Assembly (NCBI GenBank): GCA_028869255.1
Contig: CP110972.1
Span: 67,001 to 131,000, forward strand
Direction: 5' to 3'
DNA length: 64,000 nt
Origin: Pseudomonas poae
GTDB taxonomy: Bacteria > Pseudomonadota > Gammaproteobacteria > Pseudomonadales > Pseudomonadaceae
Shown: positions 36,787 through 46,267 of the stretch, piece by piece
Layout of the letters: every line of letters starts with the position of its first letter
Numbering within the stretch: the first letter of the stretch is position 1
The notes under the pieces: model-generated
What the model saw: the letters and a program-made list of their open reading frames with translations, nothing else
Databases searched by the model: none
Told to the model about the DNA's origin: nothing
Made by a program: the position numbers and the translations under genes

Positions 36787-39015
36787 TCAGTTCGGCTTGG
36801 GCACGGTGAAGCGGAACTCGCTGCCGCGGCCCAATTCACTTTGGGCCTCGATCCGCCCGCCGTGGGCCTGAACAATGCCTTGGGTGATATACAGCCCCAG
36901 GCCGCTGCCGGTGGGGTTGTTTTCGGTCTGCGTCCAATAGCGCTCGAACACATGCGGCAACTGTTCAGGGGCAATGCCTTCACCGGAATCGCGCACCGAA
37001 AACACGATTTCCTCGCCGTTGCTCATGGCGCTGATGCCGATATTGCCCTGGCGCGGGGTGAATTTGATGGCGTTGCCGATCAGGTTCGACAGCACCTGGA
37101 ACAGGCGCTCCGGGTCGGCATTGATCTGCAGGCCGGGCTCGGCATTGAACGACAGGTCGATGCCTTTCTCCATCGCCAGCGGTGCGAGCAGGGAGTAGGC
37201 CTCCTCGAACATCTGGCTCACGTCCAGCGCCACCGGCTTGACCACATAGCGCCCGGCCTCGATTTTTGAGGTGTCGAGCAAATCTTCCAGCAGCACGTTC
37301 ATACGCCCGGCGGCCTGTTGCATGGTGTCGATGGCCGAGGAAATGCGCCGCGAGGTATGCGGGCCGTCGGAGCTGAAGGCCTTTTGCATCATGCCGCAGA
37401 GCATCGAGATGACTGTCATCGGGTTGCGCAGGTCGTGAGACACCACTGCCACCAGTTCATCACGGGCGCGCACCGCCTGTTGCTCGCGCAGCACCTGGCG
37501 GGCCAGGTCGTTTTCCAGGGCCGAACGGCGCAGGTCGTTGGCGGCAAAAAGGTCGCCATGGCTCCACTTGGTTGAGATGCCGGCCATTTCGACTTTCCAG
37601 ATTTCAAACGAAGTTCGTGGGCGCAGGCGCAGGCCGGCGTCGGAGTTTTCCAGGTTAAGCGGCTTGTTCGGGTCGCCGCTCCAGTTGATGTTCTCTTTCA
37701 CTTCCGGGCGAAACCACAGCACGCCATTGTCCACCGGCTTGGGCAGGCTCATGGCCAGGACGCCGCTGGCCACGTGCTGAAACTCGGCGGCAGGCGGGTA
37801 CACCGACACCAGGTTATGGCTGGAAAACACCGGCTCGCCCTTGCCTTGCAACCACTTGTGCAAGGCCCGGATCTGCGACGGTTCCGGGCAGTTGCCGTAG
37901 CGGTGCAGCTGTTTGTCTTCGATGATCGCCACGCCGCCGGACAGGGTCAGGTCCATCAGCAACTGGCCTTGCTGGGCCAGGCCGTCAAATACATTTTCAT
38001 CGGAGGCTTTCATCGCCTGATCCAGCAGCGCCAAGGCCTCGACTTTCTCCTCACGCTGGCGGCTCAGGTCCAGGGCTTCCATGGCGCTGATCTGCAGCGA
38101 CAACACCTGGCCGATGGTCTGGCAGGTGGTACGCAGGTCGTTGGGCACCAGCAGGGGCTCGCGGTTGCCGCAACTGATCAGGCCCCACAGCTTGTCGCCC
38201 TTCATCAGCGAAATGCTCATGGACGACAACACGCCCATGTTCTGCATGTACTGGCAGTGAATCGGCGACACACTGCGCAGGGTAGCGAAGCTCAAATCCA
38301 GCGGCTCGCCGGTGTCCGGGCGCAATTTGGGCAGTAGCGGCACCGGCTCGTAGGCGGCGTTCGGGATAATGCGCAGCCAGTTGGTGCGATACAGCTCGCG
38401 GGCCTGCTCCGGGATGTCGGACGCGGGGAAGAACAACCCGTTGAACAGTTCCATGGACGGTGCCGACGCTTCGGCGATGACCTGACCGTGGCCTTCGTCT
38501 TCAAAGCGATAGATCAGCACCCGGTCGTAACCGGTCATGGCCTGGATTTCAGTCACGCTGATTTCGTACAGCGCTTGAAGGGTTTTCGCCGACTGCAAGC
38601 GTTGCAGCATTTTGCCCAGGTCACTGGTGCGACCCTTCAGCGAGCGTGGGCGAAAGTCTTTGAGCCACGGTTCGAACTCCAGCACCAGCACGTTCTGATG
38701 GCGATGCAACAAGCCTTCGAACTCGGCGCCGTTAAGGCTGACATGCAGCGGCGGCGCGTCGAAAAAACTGTTTTGCTCAGCCATGGCCTGCACAGCCTGG
38801 GCGTGCTCGGCACCGATCAACCGGTGCAGCGGTTGCCCCAGCAGCGTATCGGGTGCGTGGCCGAACAAGGCGCCAACGTTGGCACTGACCTGGATGATAT
38901 TCAGCTCGGGTTCCGACAGCGTCAGCAGCACGCCGTGAGGCTGAATCGCCCCTGGGAAGCGGATGGGCTCGTCGGCACAGTTGGCAAGCAGCTCTTCAAA
39001 ATCGTCGGGTTTCAT
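36787..39015 (-). CDS. bphP: Bacteriophytochrome sensor histidine kinase
   Basis: A 742-residue red/far-red photoreceptor: PAS, GAF (with FFPASDIPEQAR, the PASDIP motif), PHY, then HisKA (VAVVSHDLRNPMTV) and HATPase (NLIGNAIKFTPRQ, GSGLGLYI). Cys13 in LLANCADEP is the biliverdin attachment site. It overlaps bphO by 4 bp (ATGA), so chromophore synthesis and apoprotein are coupled. The start at 39015 is set by that overlap. A CheY-like gene upstream could be its partner. Confidence 0.95.
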   Translation of the reverse strand: MKPDDFEELLANCADEPIRFPGAIQPHGVLLTLSEPELNIIQVSANVGALFGHAPDTLLGQPLHRLIGAEHAQAVQAMAEQNSFFDAPPLHVSLNGAEFEGLLHRHQNVLVLEFEPWLKDFRPRSLKGRTSDLGKMLQRLQSAKTLQALYEISVTEIQAMTGYDRVLIYRFEDEGHGQVIAEASAPSMELFNGLFFPASDIPEQARELYRTNWLRIIPNAAYEPVPLLPKLRPDTGEPLDLSFATLRSVSPIHCQYMQNMGVLSSMSISLMKGDKLWGLISCGNREPLLVPNDLRTTCQTIGQVLSLQISAMEALDLSRQREEKVEALALLDQAMKASDENVFDGLAQQGQLLMDLTLSGGVAIIEDKQLHRYGNCPEPSQIRALHKWLQGKGEPVFSSHNLVSVYPPAAEFQHVASGVLAMSLPKPVDNGVLWFRPEVKENINWSGDPNKPLNLENSDAGLRLRPRTSFEIWKVEMAGISTKWSHGDLFAANDLRRSALENDLARQVLREQQAVRARDELVAVVSHDLRNPMTVISMLCGMMQKAFSSDGPHTSRRISSAIDTMQQAAGRMNVLLEDLLDTSKIEAGRYVVKPVALDVSQMFEEAYSLLAPLAMEKGIDLSFNAEPGLQINADPERLFQVLSNLIGNAIKFTPRQGNIGISAMSNGEEIVFSVRDSGEGIAPEQLPHVFERYWTQTENNPTGSGLGLYITQGIVQAHGGRIEAQSELGRGSEFRFTVPKPN

Positions 39016-39617
39016 AGCAGTACCTCCTGGCTGTCGAGCCATTGCTCAAAGCAGCTGAACGTCGAACGGGCCGCGTCTACCGCTTGCTGTCTGGCGAGGG
39101 TGTCCAGCGGCATGCGGCCCAGGTAATCGAGAAAATCCTTCCAGCGCCGACCTGTCTCGGCGCCATACACATTGAGAAACGCCCCGCCGTTGTCGGCATT
39201 CACGTGCAGGCGCTGGGCCATTTCCCGCCGCAGTACCTGGCCGCCCAACGTCGCGCCTTCCAGCACATACAGCGCACCGAGGCAGGCGGCAGGTGTGTCG
39301 AGCAGCGGCAGGTGGGCGCAGCGGGGCAGGGCGTTGGCGGACAGGCCGAGGGCGTGAAGGTCGCTCACCAGCGTCGGTGTTTTCACACGCAATTGCGGGT
39401 CGAATCCATCGGGGATCAAGCCACTGTCGTACAACGCCGCCTCCATCGGCTGATAAAACCCGTAATACGCCTGGATCAAGCGCTGGTACCCGTCGGCATC
39501 GAGCTGCTCGGAGAAAAACGGCAGACGCTTTTCGAGCGTCACATGCAGCAGGGCAGTGCCCGCGCGCAACGCTTCGAGTAACGAGGGCGCACCAGATTCA
39601 GGGGCCTGTGGATGCAT
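39012..39617 (-). CDS. bphO: Biliverdin-forming haem oxygenase
   Basis: A 201-residue haem oxygenase. His25 in ALLHVTLEKRLPFF is the likely proximal haem ligand, and LYVLEGATLGGQVL is the distal-helix segment. It opens haem to biliverdin for BphP, whose gene overlaps its stop. Confidence 0.93.
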   Translation of the reverse strand: MHPQAPESGAPSLLEALRAGTALLHVTLEKRLPFFSEQLDADGYQRLIQAYYGFYQPMEAALYDSGLIPDGFDPQLRVKTPTLVSDLHALGLSANALPRCAHLPLLDTPAACLGALYVLEGATLGGQVLRREMAQRLHVNADNGGAFLNVYGAETGRRWKDFLDYLGRMPLDTLARQQAVDAARSTFSCFEQWLDSQEVLL

Positions 39618-39813
39618 TCAGTGAGCTCGAACTGTGGGCCTTTCGACCATGAATGACGCTGGAAAAATAGGCGACAATTCTACACAACTCATGGCTGTCA
39701 GCCTTACGCACAAGGCGATAATGCTGACCAGCGGATCAGAAAAGTCGCTCCTTGCTTGAATAATGACCACAGCACGCTGCACCAAGTTCGCTAAAAGTGA
39801 TATCGCGGAGCTA

Positions 39814-40194
39814 TCAATGCAGGGGGGTACCTTGATGTCTCAGTGCTGTTTGCACGCACTCGACCAAGTGCTCAGCGCTCCACGGCTTGGGCAAAAAACG
39901 CACAGTCCCGCCCAGTTGCGCCGCCAGCTTGGCATTGCCCGACGTCAGCACCACCGGCACCGAGGGCCAACGGTGCGCCACCACTTTGCTCAAGTCGTAC
40001 CCATTGAGTAACCCTGGCATCTGGATATCGCTGACAATCAGGTCGACAGGATCGTCGCCGCGTTCCAGGTAAATCATTCCTTCATCGGCCGACGGGAAAG
40101 AGGTGACGTTCGCGCCGAGATCTTCCAGGACGTCCACCATTAACGCACGAATGATTTCGTCGTCTTCCAATACCAAAATCGATGGCTGAGCCAT
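39814..40194 (-). CDS. Stand-alone CheY-like receiver
   Basis: A 126-residue receiver domain with Asp56 (LIVSDIQMPG), acidic pair EDD at residues 10-12 and Lys in RFLPKPW. No output domain. It lies 196 bp upstream of bphO-bphP on the same strand and is a plausible phosphorylation target of BphP; this is inferred from position. GGAGG precedes the start. Confidence 0.88.
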   Translation of the reverse strand: MAQPSILVLEDDEIIRALMVDVLEDLGANVTSFPSADEGMIYLERGDDPVDLIVSDIQMPGLLNGYDLSKVVAHRWPSVPVVLTSGNAKLAAQLGGTVRFLPKPWSAEHLVECVQTALRHQGTPLH

Positions 40195-40390
40195 GATTCT
40201 TACTCCTCCATCAGGGTTCAGTAAGGTGGAGTGGGGCGCGGTGGAATAGGTTCGATTGAATGTGTATGAGTCGATGGGTGGTCAATTAGAGGCTCTAAGT
40301 TGCGCATTCGGCTAGCGGTGCGGCACGATAACGCGCTGAGCAATGCACACCGGTCCGATTTCCACGGACCCTCGCACAAGGCCGTGAACA

Positions 40391-40933
40391 GTGAACGCTC
40401 CCGCAGCTCCCTTGATGGACCCTGACCTGGGCAACCGCATGATCAAAGTCGACCACGCGGGCGAGCACGGCGCGATCTGTATCTACAGCGGCCAACTGTT
40501 CATGGCCCGGTTGTTCAACCCGGGGCTGGTGAGCGAGCTGACAGAATTTCTCGCTGACGAACGCCGCCACCGCGCCGTGTTCAAGGCCGAGCTGCAGCGC
40601 CGGGGTTATCCGCGTTGCCGCAGCTATTGGCTGTGCGGCCTCGGGGGCCTGGCGCTGGGCCTGCTCACCGGCCTGTGCGGCCGCAAAGCCATCATGACCA
40701 CCACCGTGGCGGTCGAGAGCGTGGTGCTCAAACACCTGGCCCATCAACTTCACACCCTGCGCGATAGCGACCCGCTGGCCGTGGCCGCCATTGCCTCGAT
40801 CGTGGATGAAGAACAGCACCACCACGACCAGTCGGCCGCGCAGATTGATGTACAGGACCCATGGTTCCGCACGCTCACGCCGCTGGTCACGGCATGGACC
40901 GAAGCCGTGATCTGGATGGGCATGCGCTCCTGA
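40391..40933 (+). CDS. Coq7-like di-iron hydroxylase
   Basis: A 180-residue protein with the Coq7 di-iron ligands: DHAGEHGA, DERRHRAVF, VESVVLKHLAH and DEEQHHHD. Coq7 enzymes hydroxylate demethoxyubiquinone at the inner membrane. This protein is shorter and more divergent than the usual Pseudomonas Coq7, so it may be a second paralogue with a different quinone substrate. The GTG start at 40391 is the best available but has a weak ribosome site. Confidence 0.78.
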   Translation: MNAPAAPLMDPDLGNRMIKVDHAGEHGAICIYSGQLFMARLFNPGLVSELTEFLADERRHRAVFKAELQRRGYPRCRSYWLCGLGGLALGLLTGLCGRKAIMTTTVAVESVVLKHLAHQLHTLRDSDPLAVAAIASIVDEEQHHHDQSAAQIDVQDPWFRTLTPLVTAWTEAVIWMGMRS

Positions 40934-40976
40934 CAACCAGGCATAATCGCTGGTATTAGCCGATGTGGAGCCCGCC

Positions 40977-41351
40977 ATGAAGTACGCCTTGTTCACCCTC
41001 GCCCTGATCCTCAACAGCGGCTCGGCCCTCGCGGCCGGCGATGTCGAGGCGGGTGGTAAACTCTTCAGCAAGACCTGCGGCGGTTGCCACAGCATCGGCG
41101 AAGGCGCGCGCGGTGGCTTTGGCCCTGAACTCAACGGCATCATCGGCCGACCGGCCGGCACCACCACCGACTATCAGTATTCCGATGCGATGAAAAACTC
41201 CGGCGTGGTCTGGACCCGCGACAAGCTCGCCGCCTATATCGAAGCGCCGAAAAAGGTGGTGAGTGGCACGCGCATGATCTTCTGGGGTATCAGCGACCCG
41301 CAGAAGATCGAGAACATCCTGGCGTACCTCGAAACGTTCCAGAACAAATAG
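40977..41351 (+). CDS. Class I c-type cytochrome
   Basis: A 124-residue periplasmic protein with a signal peptide ending SALA, one haem site CGGCH and the axial Met in GTRMIFWG. The layout (GDVEAGGKLFSK, PELNGIIGR, PKKVVSGTRM) is that of the mitochondrial-type cytochrome c family. GGAG lies 6 nt before the ATG. Its stop directly abuts the stop of the convergent sulfatase gene. Confidence 0.93.
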   Translation: MKYALFTLALILNSGSALAAGDVEAGGKLFSKTCGGCHSIGEGARGGFGPELNGIIGRPAGTTTDYQYSDAMKNSGVVWTRDKLAAYIEAPKKVVSGTRMIFWGISDPQKIENILAYLETFQNK

Positions 41352-43373
41352 TCACTCGCGCACATTCCTGAACAACATCAACCGCGCACTTTCATGCAGC
41401 CCCCGCGTCAGCCCCTGCAAACGCTGAAACTCTTCAGGGTGCTGCGCGGCCACATCGTCACGCGGGGTTGGCGACGCCAGGTCATGCAGGGTCGGTGAGC
41501 TGCCGTCGTGTTGCATTTGCAGCAGGAAGTGCCGGGTTACGCCGCCGATAATCGGGAAGGCGCCCTCGCGTAGCACCAGCGGCACCACACGCTCGCCTTC
41601 CGGCGCCGGTTGCTGGATGTCACGGCCCATGGCGCCGTTGCGAAAGGGGATGCCCGCCATGCCGGCCACCGTGGGCAGTAAATCCGCCAGGCCCACGGCC
41701 TCCTCGATCACCCGGGGAGCCAGGCCGGGGGCGTGGATCAGCAGCGGTACATTGTTGCTCTCCAGGCCCAATTGCTCAAAGGCCGGCGCCATGTGCGGGA
41801 TCTGGCTGATGCGCGTGTTGTGGTCGCCGAAGAACACAAAAATGCTGTTGTTGTAATAGCCGCCGGCCTTGGCGATCTCCATCAGCCGCCCGATGTTGTA
41901 GTCCAGCAGGCGCACGGCGTTGTATTGCTCAACACTGCGTGAACCGGCGGCCTGCACTTGCTCCAGGGTCACGTCCTTGACCTGGAAGCCGTCGTTTTGC
42001 CGGGGGATGGTGAATGGCCGATGGTTGCCGGCGGTTTGCACATAGGCGAAGAACGGTTGGTCCTTGGGCACGGTGCGCAGCAGTTGGTCGCCTTCCTTGA
42101 ACAGGTCCAGGTCGGAGATCCCCCACACGTCCACCCGGGGTGAGCGCCAGTGGCTTTCATCATAGAGCTGCACACCGTCGATGCTCTGGCGGATCAGCGC
42201 ATTGATATTCGCCCAGCCGGCATTGCCGCCGATCATGTAGAACTTCTGGTAACCCTCGAACGCGTTGATCAGCGTGTGTTGCCGCGTGATCAGCGGGTTG
42301 CGCGTGGCTGTCTCCTGACGGGTCACGTCCGGCACGCCGGTGATGCTGGCCCACACGGTTTTGGCGGTACCGGTAACCGGCACGTAGAAGTGCTTGAAGA
42401 ACCAGCTTTGCGTGGCCAGTTTGTCCAGGTTCGGTGTGGGGTTGAGCGGGTTGCCGTAGGCACCGACGGCGCTGGTGCCGAGGGATTCGAGCATCACGAA
42501 GATCACATTGGGCGGGCGCTCGCCGGCCAGCCGATAAGGCTGCACGCTTTGTTCGCGGATGAAGTTCAGGGGCTGGGCGGCGGGCTGATCGACCCCAAGA
42601 TAGTGGGCGATTTGCGGGTAATGCTCGCGTACCTGGGCCTCATCGAATTGCGCTTGGCCGACTTTGAGTGTGTCGTAAAAAAACAGCACCGGGTTCAGGC
42701 CCACGGCCGCCACCTGGCTGTTACCGGAAAAGAACGCATCGCTCCAGCGCAGCGGCACCGGGTTTTCCAGATTGAGGTTGGCGACGCGGCCTAGCAGGGC
42801 CAGCAGCACGGCGACCAGGCCCAGCACCGAGACCGATGCCAGCGCCCACTTGCTGATGGCGACGGGCGCGCGATCCAGGGTCAGGCGCTCCAGGCACACC
42901 AACGCCCATACCCACAGCGCTACCGCCGCCAGCCAGCAGGCAGTTATCCACAGTACCGGGTAGGTTTCCCACACCATCTGTTGAGAAATCTGCGCGTCTT
43001 GCAGGTAACGCAGCACGGTCGCATTGATGCGCATGCCGAGGTAGGCGTAGTGGCCGAAGTCGATGATATACACCAGGCCGACCACTGCCAGCGCCACCAC
43101 CAGGTAACCCCGCGCCAGCCAGCGCAGGGCCGGCAGGGTGGTGAGGTTCCAGCGCGGCAGCCACGCCAGCACGGCCAGCGGTAACAGCAGCAACACTGCC
43201 AGGCGCAGGTCGAAACGCAGGCCGATGCCCAGGGTTTCCAGGAGTGCCGGGGTGCTCAAGTCAAGGCCGGAAAAGCCCAGTACAAATATCAACCGCAATG
43301 CCGCCAGCAACGCAAACACCAACCCGATCGCACCTGCGCCGTAGCGCAGGCGGCGTGATTGCAACACATCCAT
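41352..43373 (-). CDS. LTA-synthase-family sulfatase/phosphoglycerol transferase
   Basis: A 673-residue protein: about five N-terminal membrane helices (to residue 215) and a periplasmic alkaline-phosphatase-superfamily domain. Metal-site and nucleophile segments are FVMLESLGTS, the Thr region VTGTAKTVWAS, and FVFFGDHNTRI. In Gram-positives such enzymes polymerise glycerol phosphate; Gram-negative relatives modify osmoregulated glucans or lipid A with phosphoglycerol or phosphoethanolamine. The role here is open. It lies downstream of a membrane protein and a sialidase-like gene, with a REPIN in between. Confidence 0.86.
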   Translation of the reverse strand: MDVLQSRRLRYGAGAIGLVFALLAALRLIFVLGFSGLDLSTPALLETLGIGLRFDLRLAVLLLLPLAVLAWLPRWNLTTLPALRWLARGYLVVALAVVGLVYIIDFGHYAYLGMRINATVLRYLQDAQISQQMVWETYPVLWITACWLAAVALWVWALVCLERLTLDRAPVAISKWALASVSVLGLVAVLLALLGRVANLNLENPVPLRWSDAFFSGNSQVAAVGLNPVLFFYDTLKVGQAQFDEAQVREHYPQIAHYLGVDQPAAQPLNFIREQSVQPYRLAGERPPNVIFVMLESLGTSAVGAYGNPLNPTPNLDKLATQSWFFKHFYVPVTGTAKTVWASITGVPDVTRQETATRNPLITRQHTLINAFEGYQKFYMIGGNAGWANINALIRQSIDGVQLYDESHWRSPRVDVWGISDLDLFKEGDQLLRTVPKDQPFFAYVQTAGNHRPFTIPRQNDGFQVKDVTLEQVQAAGSRSVEQYNAVRLLDYNIGRLMEIAKAGGYYNNSIFVFFGDHNTRISQIPHMAPAFEQLGLESNNVPLLIHAPGLAPRVIEEAVGLADLLPTVAGMAGIPFRNGAMGRDIQQPAPEGERVVPLVLREGAFPIIGGVTRHFLLQMQHDGSSPTLHDLASPTPRDDVAAQHPEEFQRLQGLTRGLHESARLMLFRNVRE

Positions 43374-43412
43374 TATTGGTTCTTCCCGATTTCTAAAACG
43401 AAACAGCGCAAA

Positions 43413-43502
43413 TGTGGGAGCGGGCTTGCCCGCGATGACGGAGTGTCAGCCACCGTACCCAGTACCTGACCCACCGCTATCGCGGGCAAGCCCGCTCCCA
43501 CA
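43413..43502. repeat. REPIN (GGGAGCGGGCTTGCCCGCGAT type)
   Basis: Inverted arms TGTGGGAGCGGGCTTGCCCG and complement, a variant of the arms elsewhere in the window. Between the sulfatase gene and its upstream neighbour. Confidence 0.92.
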
Positions 43503-43512
43503 GTTTTGCTCT

Positions 43513-44118
43513 TCATTGCTTTCTCGACAGGGCTTGGCTTGGGTATTTCCAGGCGGCCTTTAGCAGCAGCCAGAATCCTGCTATCAGGCAATAGCCGGTC
43601 AACAGCGGGTCCACCAGATAGTCCCAATAGTTTTCCGAAGCCTTCAGCCGCAGCGCGAATGCCAAGGTGCCTACCGCCAACATCCACACCGCAAGCGCAT
43701 TGCGCAGCCACAGCATCAGCAGCGCGGCCGCGCCCACCAGCACAATCATCGGCCGAGGGTTGAAGCCCCAGCGGTAGGGGTCGAAATAGGTCAGGCCCAA
43801 CGTGGCCGGGTACAACACCAGGCTCAGCACGCCAAACAGCAGCAACATCTGCACCTGGTGCCGACGGCTGAGCACAGGCACCACCCCCAACCGACACAGG
43901 CCCACCCACGCCAGTAACACCAAGGTGCTGATGGCCAAGTCATCGGTAAAACTGCGGACATACGCCGCCAACGGCAGCTCATTAACCGGGATAAAACTCA
44001 CCGCCACCAGCATCGGCAGCAACCATGGCCGCCAAGGCGCGGTAAAGCGCAGCGCACAGAGCGCCACAAACCCCAGCAGCACAAAACTCAGATGGGCCTG
44101 CCATAAAGAATCCATCAC
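43513..44118 (-). CDS. Multi-spanning inner-membrane protein
   Basis: A 201-residue protein with five or six hydrophobic helices (LSFVLLGFVALCALRF at the start). No catalytic motif recognised. It overlaps the sialidase-like gene by 4 bp (ATGA), so they are co-translated. Confidence 0.82.
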   Translation of the reverse strand: MMDSLWQAHLSFVLLGFVALCALRFTAPWRPWLLPMLVAVSFIPVNELPLAAYVRSFTDDLAISTLVLLAWVGLCRLGVVPVLSRRHQVQMLLLFGVLSLVLYPATLGLTYFDPYRWGFNPRPMIVLVGAAALLMLWLRNALAVWMLAVGTLAFALRLKASENYWDYLVDPLLTGYCLIAGFWLLLKAAWKYPSQALSRKQ

Positions 44119-45383
44119 AGACGCTCCGCCAGCCAGGCTTCGTTGAAGCTGACATGTTTGATAAAGGTGTTATTCCACGAGTACACCAAGTGGTACATGC
44201 CATCGGCGCTGCGGCTGAAATACGGGTACTCGTATTCGAAATCGCAACCCTGGGGTTTGCACACCCGGTAATCCAGGCTGCTGAGAAAACGCTGTTCCAG
44301 GGGCAAGCGCCGGGCGCCGCTGGAGGCGCGAAAGCCTTCGCCGATGATCTCTTTATAGGCTTCGGGGGAGAACGGCTGGCCGAGCGGGTCCGGTGACTCA
44401 TCCAGTTGCACCACGGTGCGCCATTGAGTGAGCTGCGCGTCGGTGCCGTAGAGGCTGAGCTTGAAGCGGCCGTCCTGCAGATCGTTGAGGGCCACCAGCA
44501 GGCCATCGTCCTGGGTGCCCACCGCCGCCAGCGACGAGTTGGGGTTGGCCGGCTCCAGCGGGTACGGCTCGCTCCAGGTCTGCCCGGCGTCTTCGGTACG
44601 GCTGGCCAGGACCCGGTGATAGGTGTTGCCGGCATAGCGCAACATCGCCACGGCGCGCTGGCCATCCAGCGGCACGATGGTCGGTTGCAGGGAATTCTTG
44701 CCACGGCTGATGCGGAATTTATCGATCACTGCGCCGTCGGCGCTCAAGTACAGGTACTCGGCAAACTTGCCCATGAACTCGTGGTACACCGGCAGGCCGA
44801 TTGAGCCGTCGGCATGGAACACCGGCGCGGCGCGCACCAGCGTGCTGATATTGAAGAAGGGCGAGGTCACCAGCTGCCTCGGCGCCGACCAGTTGGCGCC
44901 GAGGTCTTCCGACACCATCACGTTGATCGCGCTGGTGGCCCAGCCGCCGACCGATACCGACACATAAAACATCCACAGGCGCTGGTCCGGGCCCAGGGCG
45001 ATCACCGGGTTGCCCAGCTTGCGAATGTAGCGCTGGGTGCCGTCGCGGGTGCTTTCGCGTGTGGCCAGCACCTGCTCGGCGCCCCATTCGCCGCTGCCTG
45101 CATCAAAGCGTGCGGTGCGCACCTGCACATCGGCCGCGCCTTCGCGTGAACCGGCGAACCATACGGCCATCAAGTCGCCGCTGGGCAGCGCGGTGACGGA
45201 CGAGGAGTGCACAAAGTCAGTCAGCCGGGTGGACACAAACCGGCTGGTGTACTGCGCCGGTGCCGGCACTTTTTCGGTGTTCGGGCTCACCTGGGCAAAC
45301 GGCGCCAGGACATGGGGCGGATGGCTTTGCCAGGCGGCGAAAAACACCGCCAACAGGCTGCAAATCAATAAGGCGGAGCGCAT
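44115..45383 (-). CDS. Exported sialidase-like (BNR repeat) protein
   Basis: A 422-residue protein with an N-terminal signal or anchor (ALLICSLLAVFFAAW). The body has BNR/Asp-box-like repeats (SEDLGANWSAPRQL, TEDAGQTWSEPYPL) and an FAGSREG segment, as in six-bladed sialidase propellers. Such domains hydrolyse or bind sugars; whether the sialidase residues are complete cannot be judged from reading. It forms a transcription unit with a membrane protein and perhaps the LTA-synthase-like gene, which suggests work on envelope or extracellular glycans. Confidence 0.83.
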   Translation of the reverse strand: MRSALLICSLLAVFFAAWQSHPPHVLAPFAQVSPNTEKVPAPAQYTSRFVSTRLTDFVHSSSVTALPSGDLMAVWFAGSREGAADVQVRTARFDAGSGEWGAEQVLATRESTRDGTQRYIRKLGNPVIALGPDQRLWMFYVSVSVGGWATSAINVMVSEDLGANWSAPRQLVTSPFFNISTLVRAAPVFHADGSIGLPVYHEFMGKFAEYLYLSADGAVIDKFRISRGKNSLQPTIVPLDGQRAVAMLRYAGNTYHRVLASRTEDAGQTWSEPYPLEPANPNSSLAAVGTQDDGLLVALNDLQDGRFKLSLYGTDAQLTQWRTVVQLDESPDPLGQPFSPEAYKEIIGEGFRASSGARRLPLEQRFLSSLDYRVCKPQGCDFEYEYPYFSRSADGMYHLVYSWNNTFIKHVSFNEAWLAERL

Positions 45384-45391
45384 AAGAGACC

Positions 45392-45937
45392 TTACGGCGC
45401 ACGCTCGTCCGGCAGGCGCTTCCTGCGACCGGTGAGCATGGATAACGGCAGGTTGTCCCGCACCTGGATACTTTCAACGACGGCGGCCAGCACATGCACA
45501 CAGACCAGGCCCAACAGCCCATTGGCGGCAGTTGCGTGGATTTGCAGCGGCCAATCGGCGCCCCACAGGGCGTCGACTTCCTGCATCAGGAAGCCGCTGA
45601 TCCCGAGGGTCAGCAGCGCCAGCAACATCAACAGCATCACCAGTGCGCCAATCGGCGAATGACCCAGACGATGTTGCGGGCGGCCGTTGAGCAGTGAGCG
45701 GGCGTGGGCAATCAGCCGTTTCGGTGTAGGCCAGAAGTCCGCCCAACGTGCACTGCGCGGTCCGACAAACCCCCACACCCCACGTACCAGCAGCCAGGCC
45801 ATGGCGTAGTAGCCCAGCCAGACATGCCAGTCATCGCCCGCTTCATTAAAGAAGTAATTGGCGATGAAGACCCCGGCGATAGACACATGAAACAGCCTCA
45901 CCAACGGGTCCCACAGGCGCAGGGATTCGCCTGGCAT
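45392..45937 (-). CDS. Cytochrome b561-type membrane protein
   Basis: A 181-residue protein with four helices and haem-ligand histidines in LFHVSIAGVF, WHVWLGYYAM and CVHVLAAVVES, of the Ni/Fe-hydrogenase b-type cytochrome-like family. It probably moves electrons from the quinol pool. Its start overlaps the stop of the PepSY gene by one base, so the two are an operon. Confidence 0.88.
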   Translation of the reverse strand: MPGESLRLWDPLVRLFHVSIAGVFIANYFFNEAGDDWHVWLGYYAMAWLLVRGVWGFVGPRSARWADFWPTPKRLIAHARSLLNGRPQHRLGHSPIGALVMLLMLLALLTLGISGFLMQEVDALWGADWPLQIHATAANGLLGLVCVHVLAAVVESIQVRDNLPLSMLTGRRKRLPDERAP

Positions 45938-46204
45938 CAGCCCTTGATCTCAGTCTTCACGGCTTTGCCGGTGACCGGGTCGTGGTAGATTTCGACCTTG
46001 CGCTTATCCTTGTCGAAACCGTAGATCTCGTAGCAGTTACCGTCGGTGACCTTGAACTTGCTGATCTCGTAGCCTTCGGCCTTGAGCTTGTCCTGGAAGG
46101 CTTTTTTCGTCCTGCCATTGCGAGCGCTCGGCGGTGGTGCACTGCGGGCCGGCGAGGGCCAGCGGGCTGGCGAGAATCAGGGACAGCAGGAGAATTTTGC
46201 GCAT
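45937..46204 (-). pseudogene. PepSY-domain periplasmic protein, frameshifted
   Basis: Signal peptide MRKILLLSLILASPLALA, then a PepSY domain (AEGYEISKFKVTDGNCYEIY after frame repair, then KVEIYHDPVTGKAV). A run of six T at 46102-46107 (A6 in the coding strand) breaks the frame; five give DEKAFQDKLKAEGY and a protein of about 88 residues. PepSY proteins next to b561 cytochromes and OmpR-type two-component systems are a recurrent arrangement. It is divergent from the response regulator. Confidence 0.85.
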
Positions 46205-46247
46205 GGAAAAGCTCTCAGCAAATGTGGGAGGTTTCACAGTGCAAAAC

Positions 46248-46267
46248 CAACCTTAGCGCAACCTTAG
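46248..46267. promoter_or_regulatory. Direct repeat CAACCTTAG, likely response-regulator box
   Basis: CAACCTTAG occurs at 46248-46256 and 46259-46267, an exact 11-bp period (one helical turn). It lies between the PepSY operon and the OmpR-type regulator gene. Half-site repeats of this kind (compare PmrA CTTAA boxes) are bound by OmpR/PhoB-type dimers, so the regulator probably controls both directions. Confidence 0.6.

Noticed and set aside
9846..43502. REPIN arms considered as CRISPR repeats
   Set aside because: They occur as inverted pairs with unrelated positions, not as regularly spaced direct repeats.
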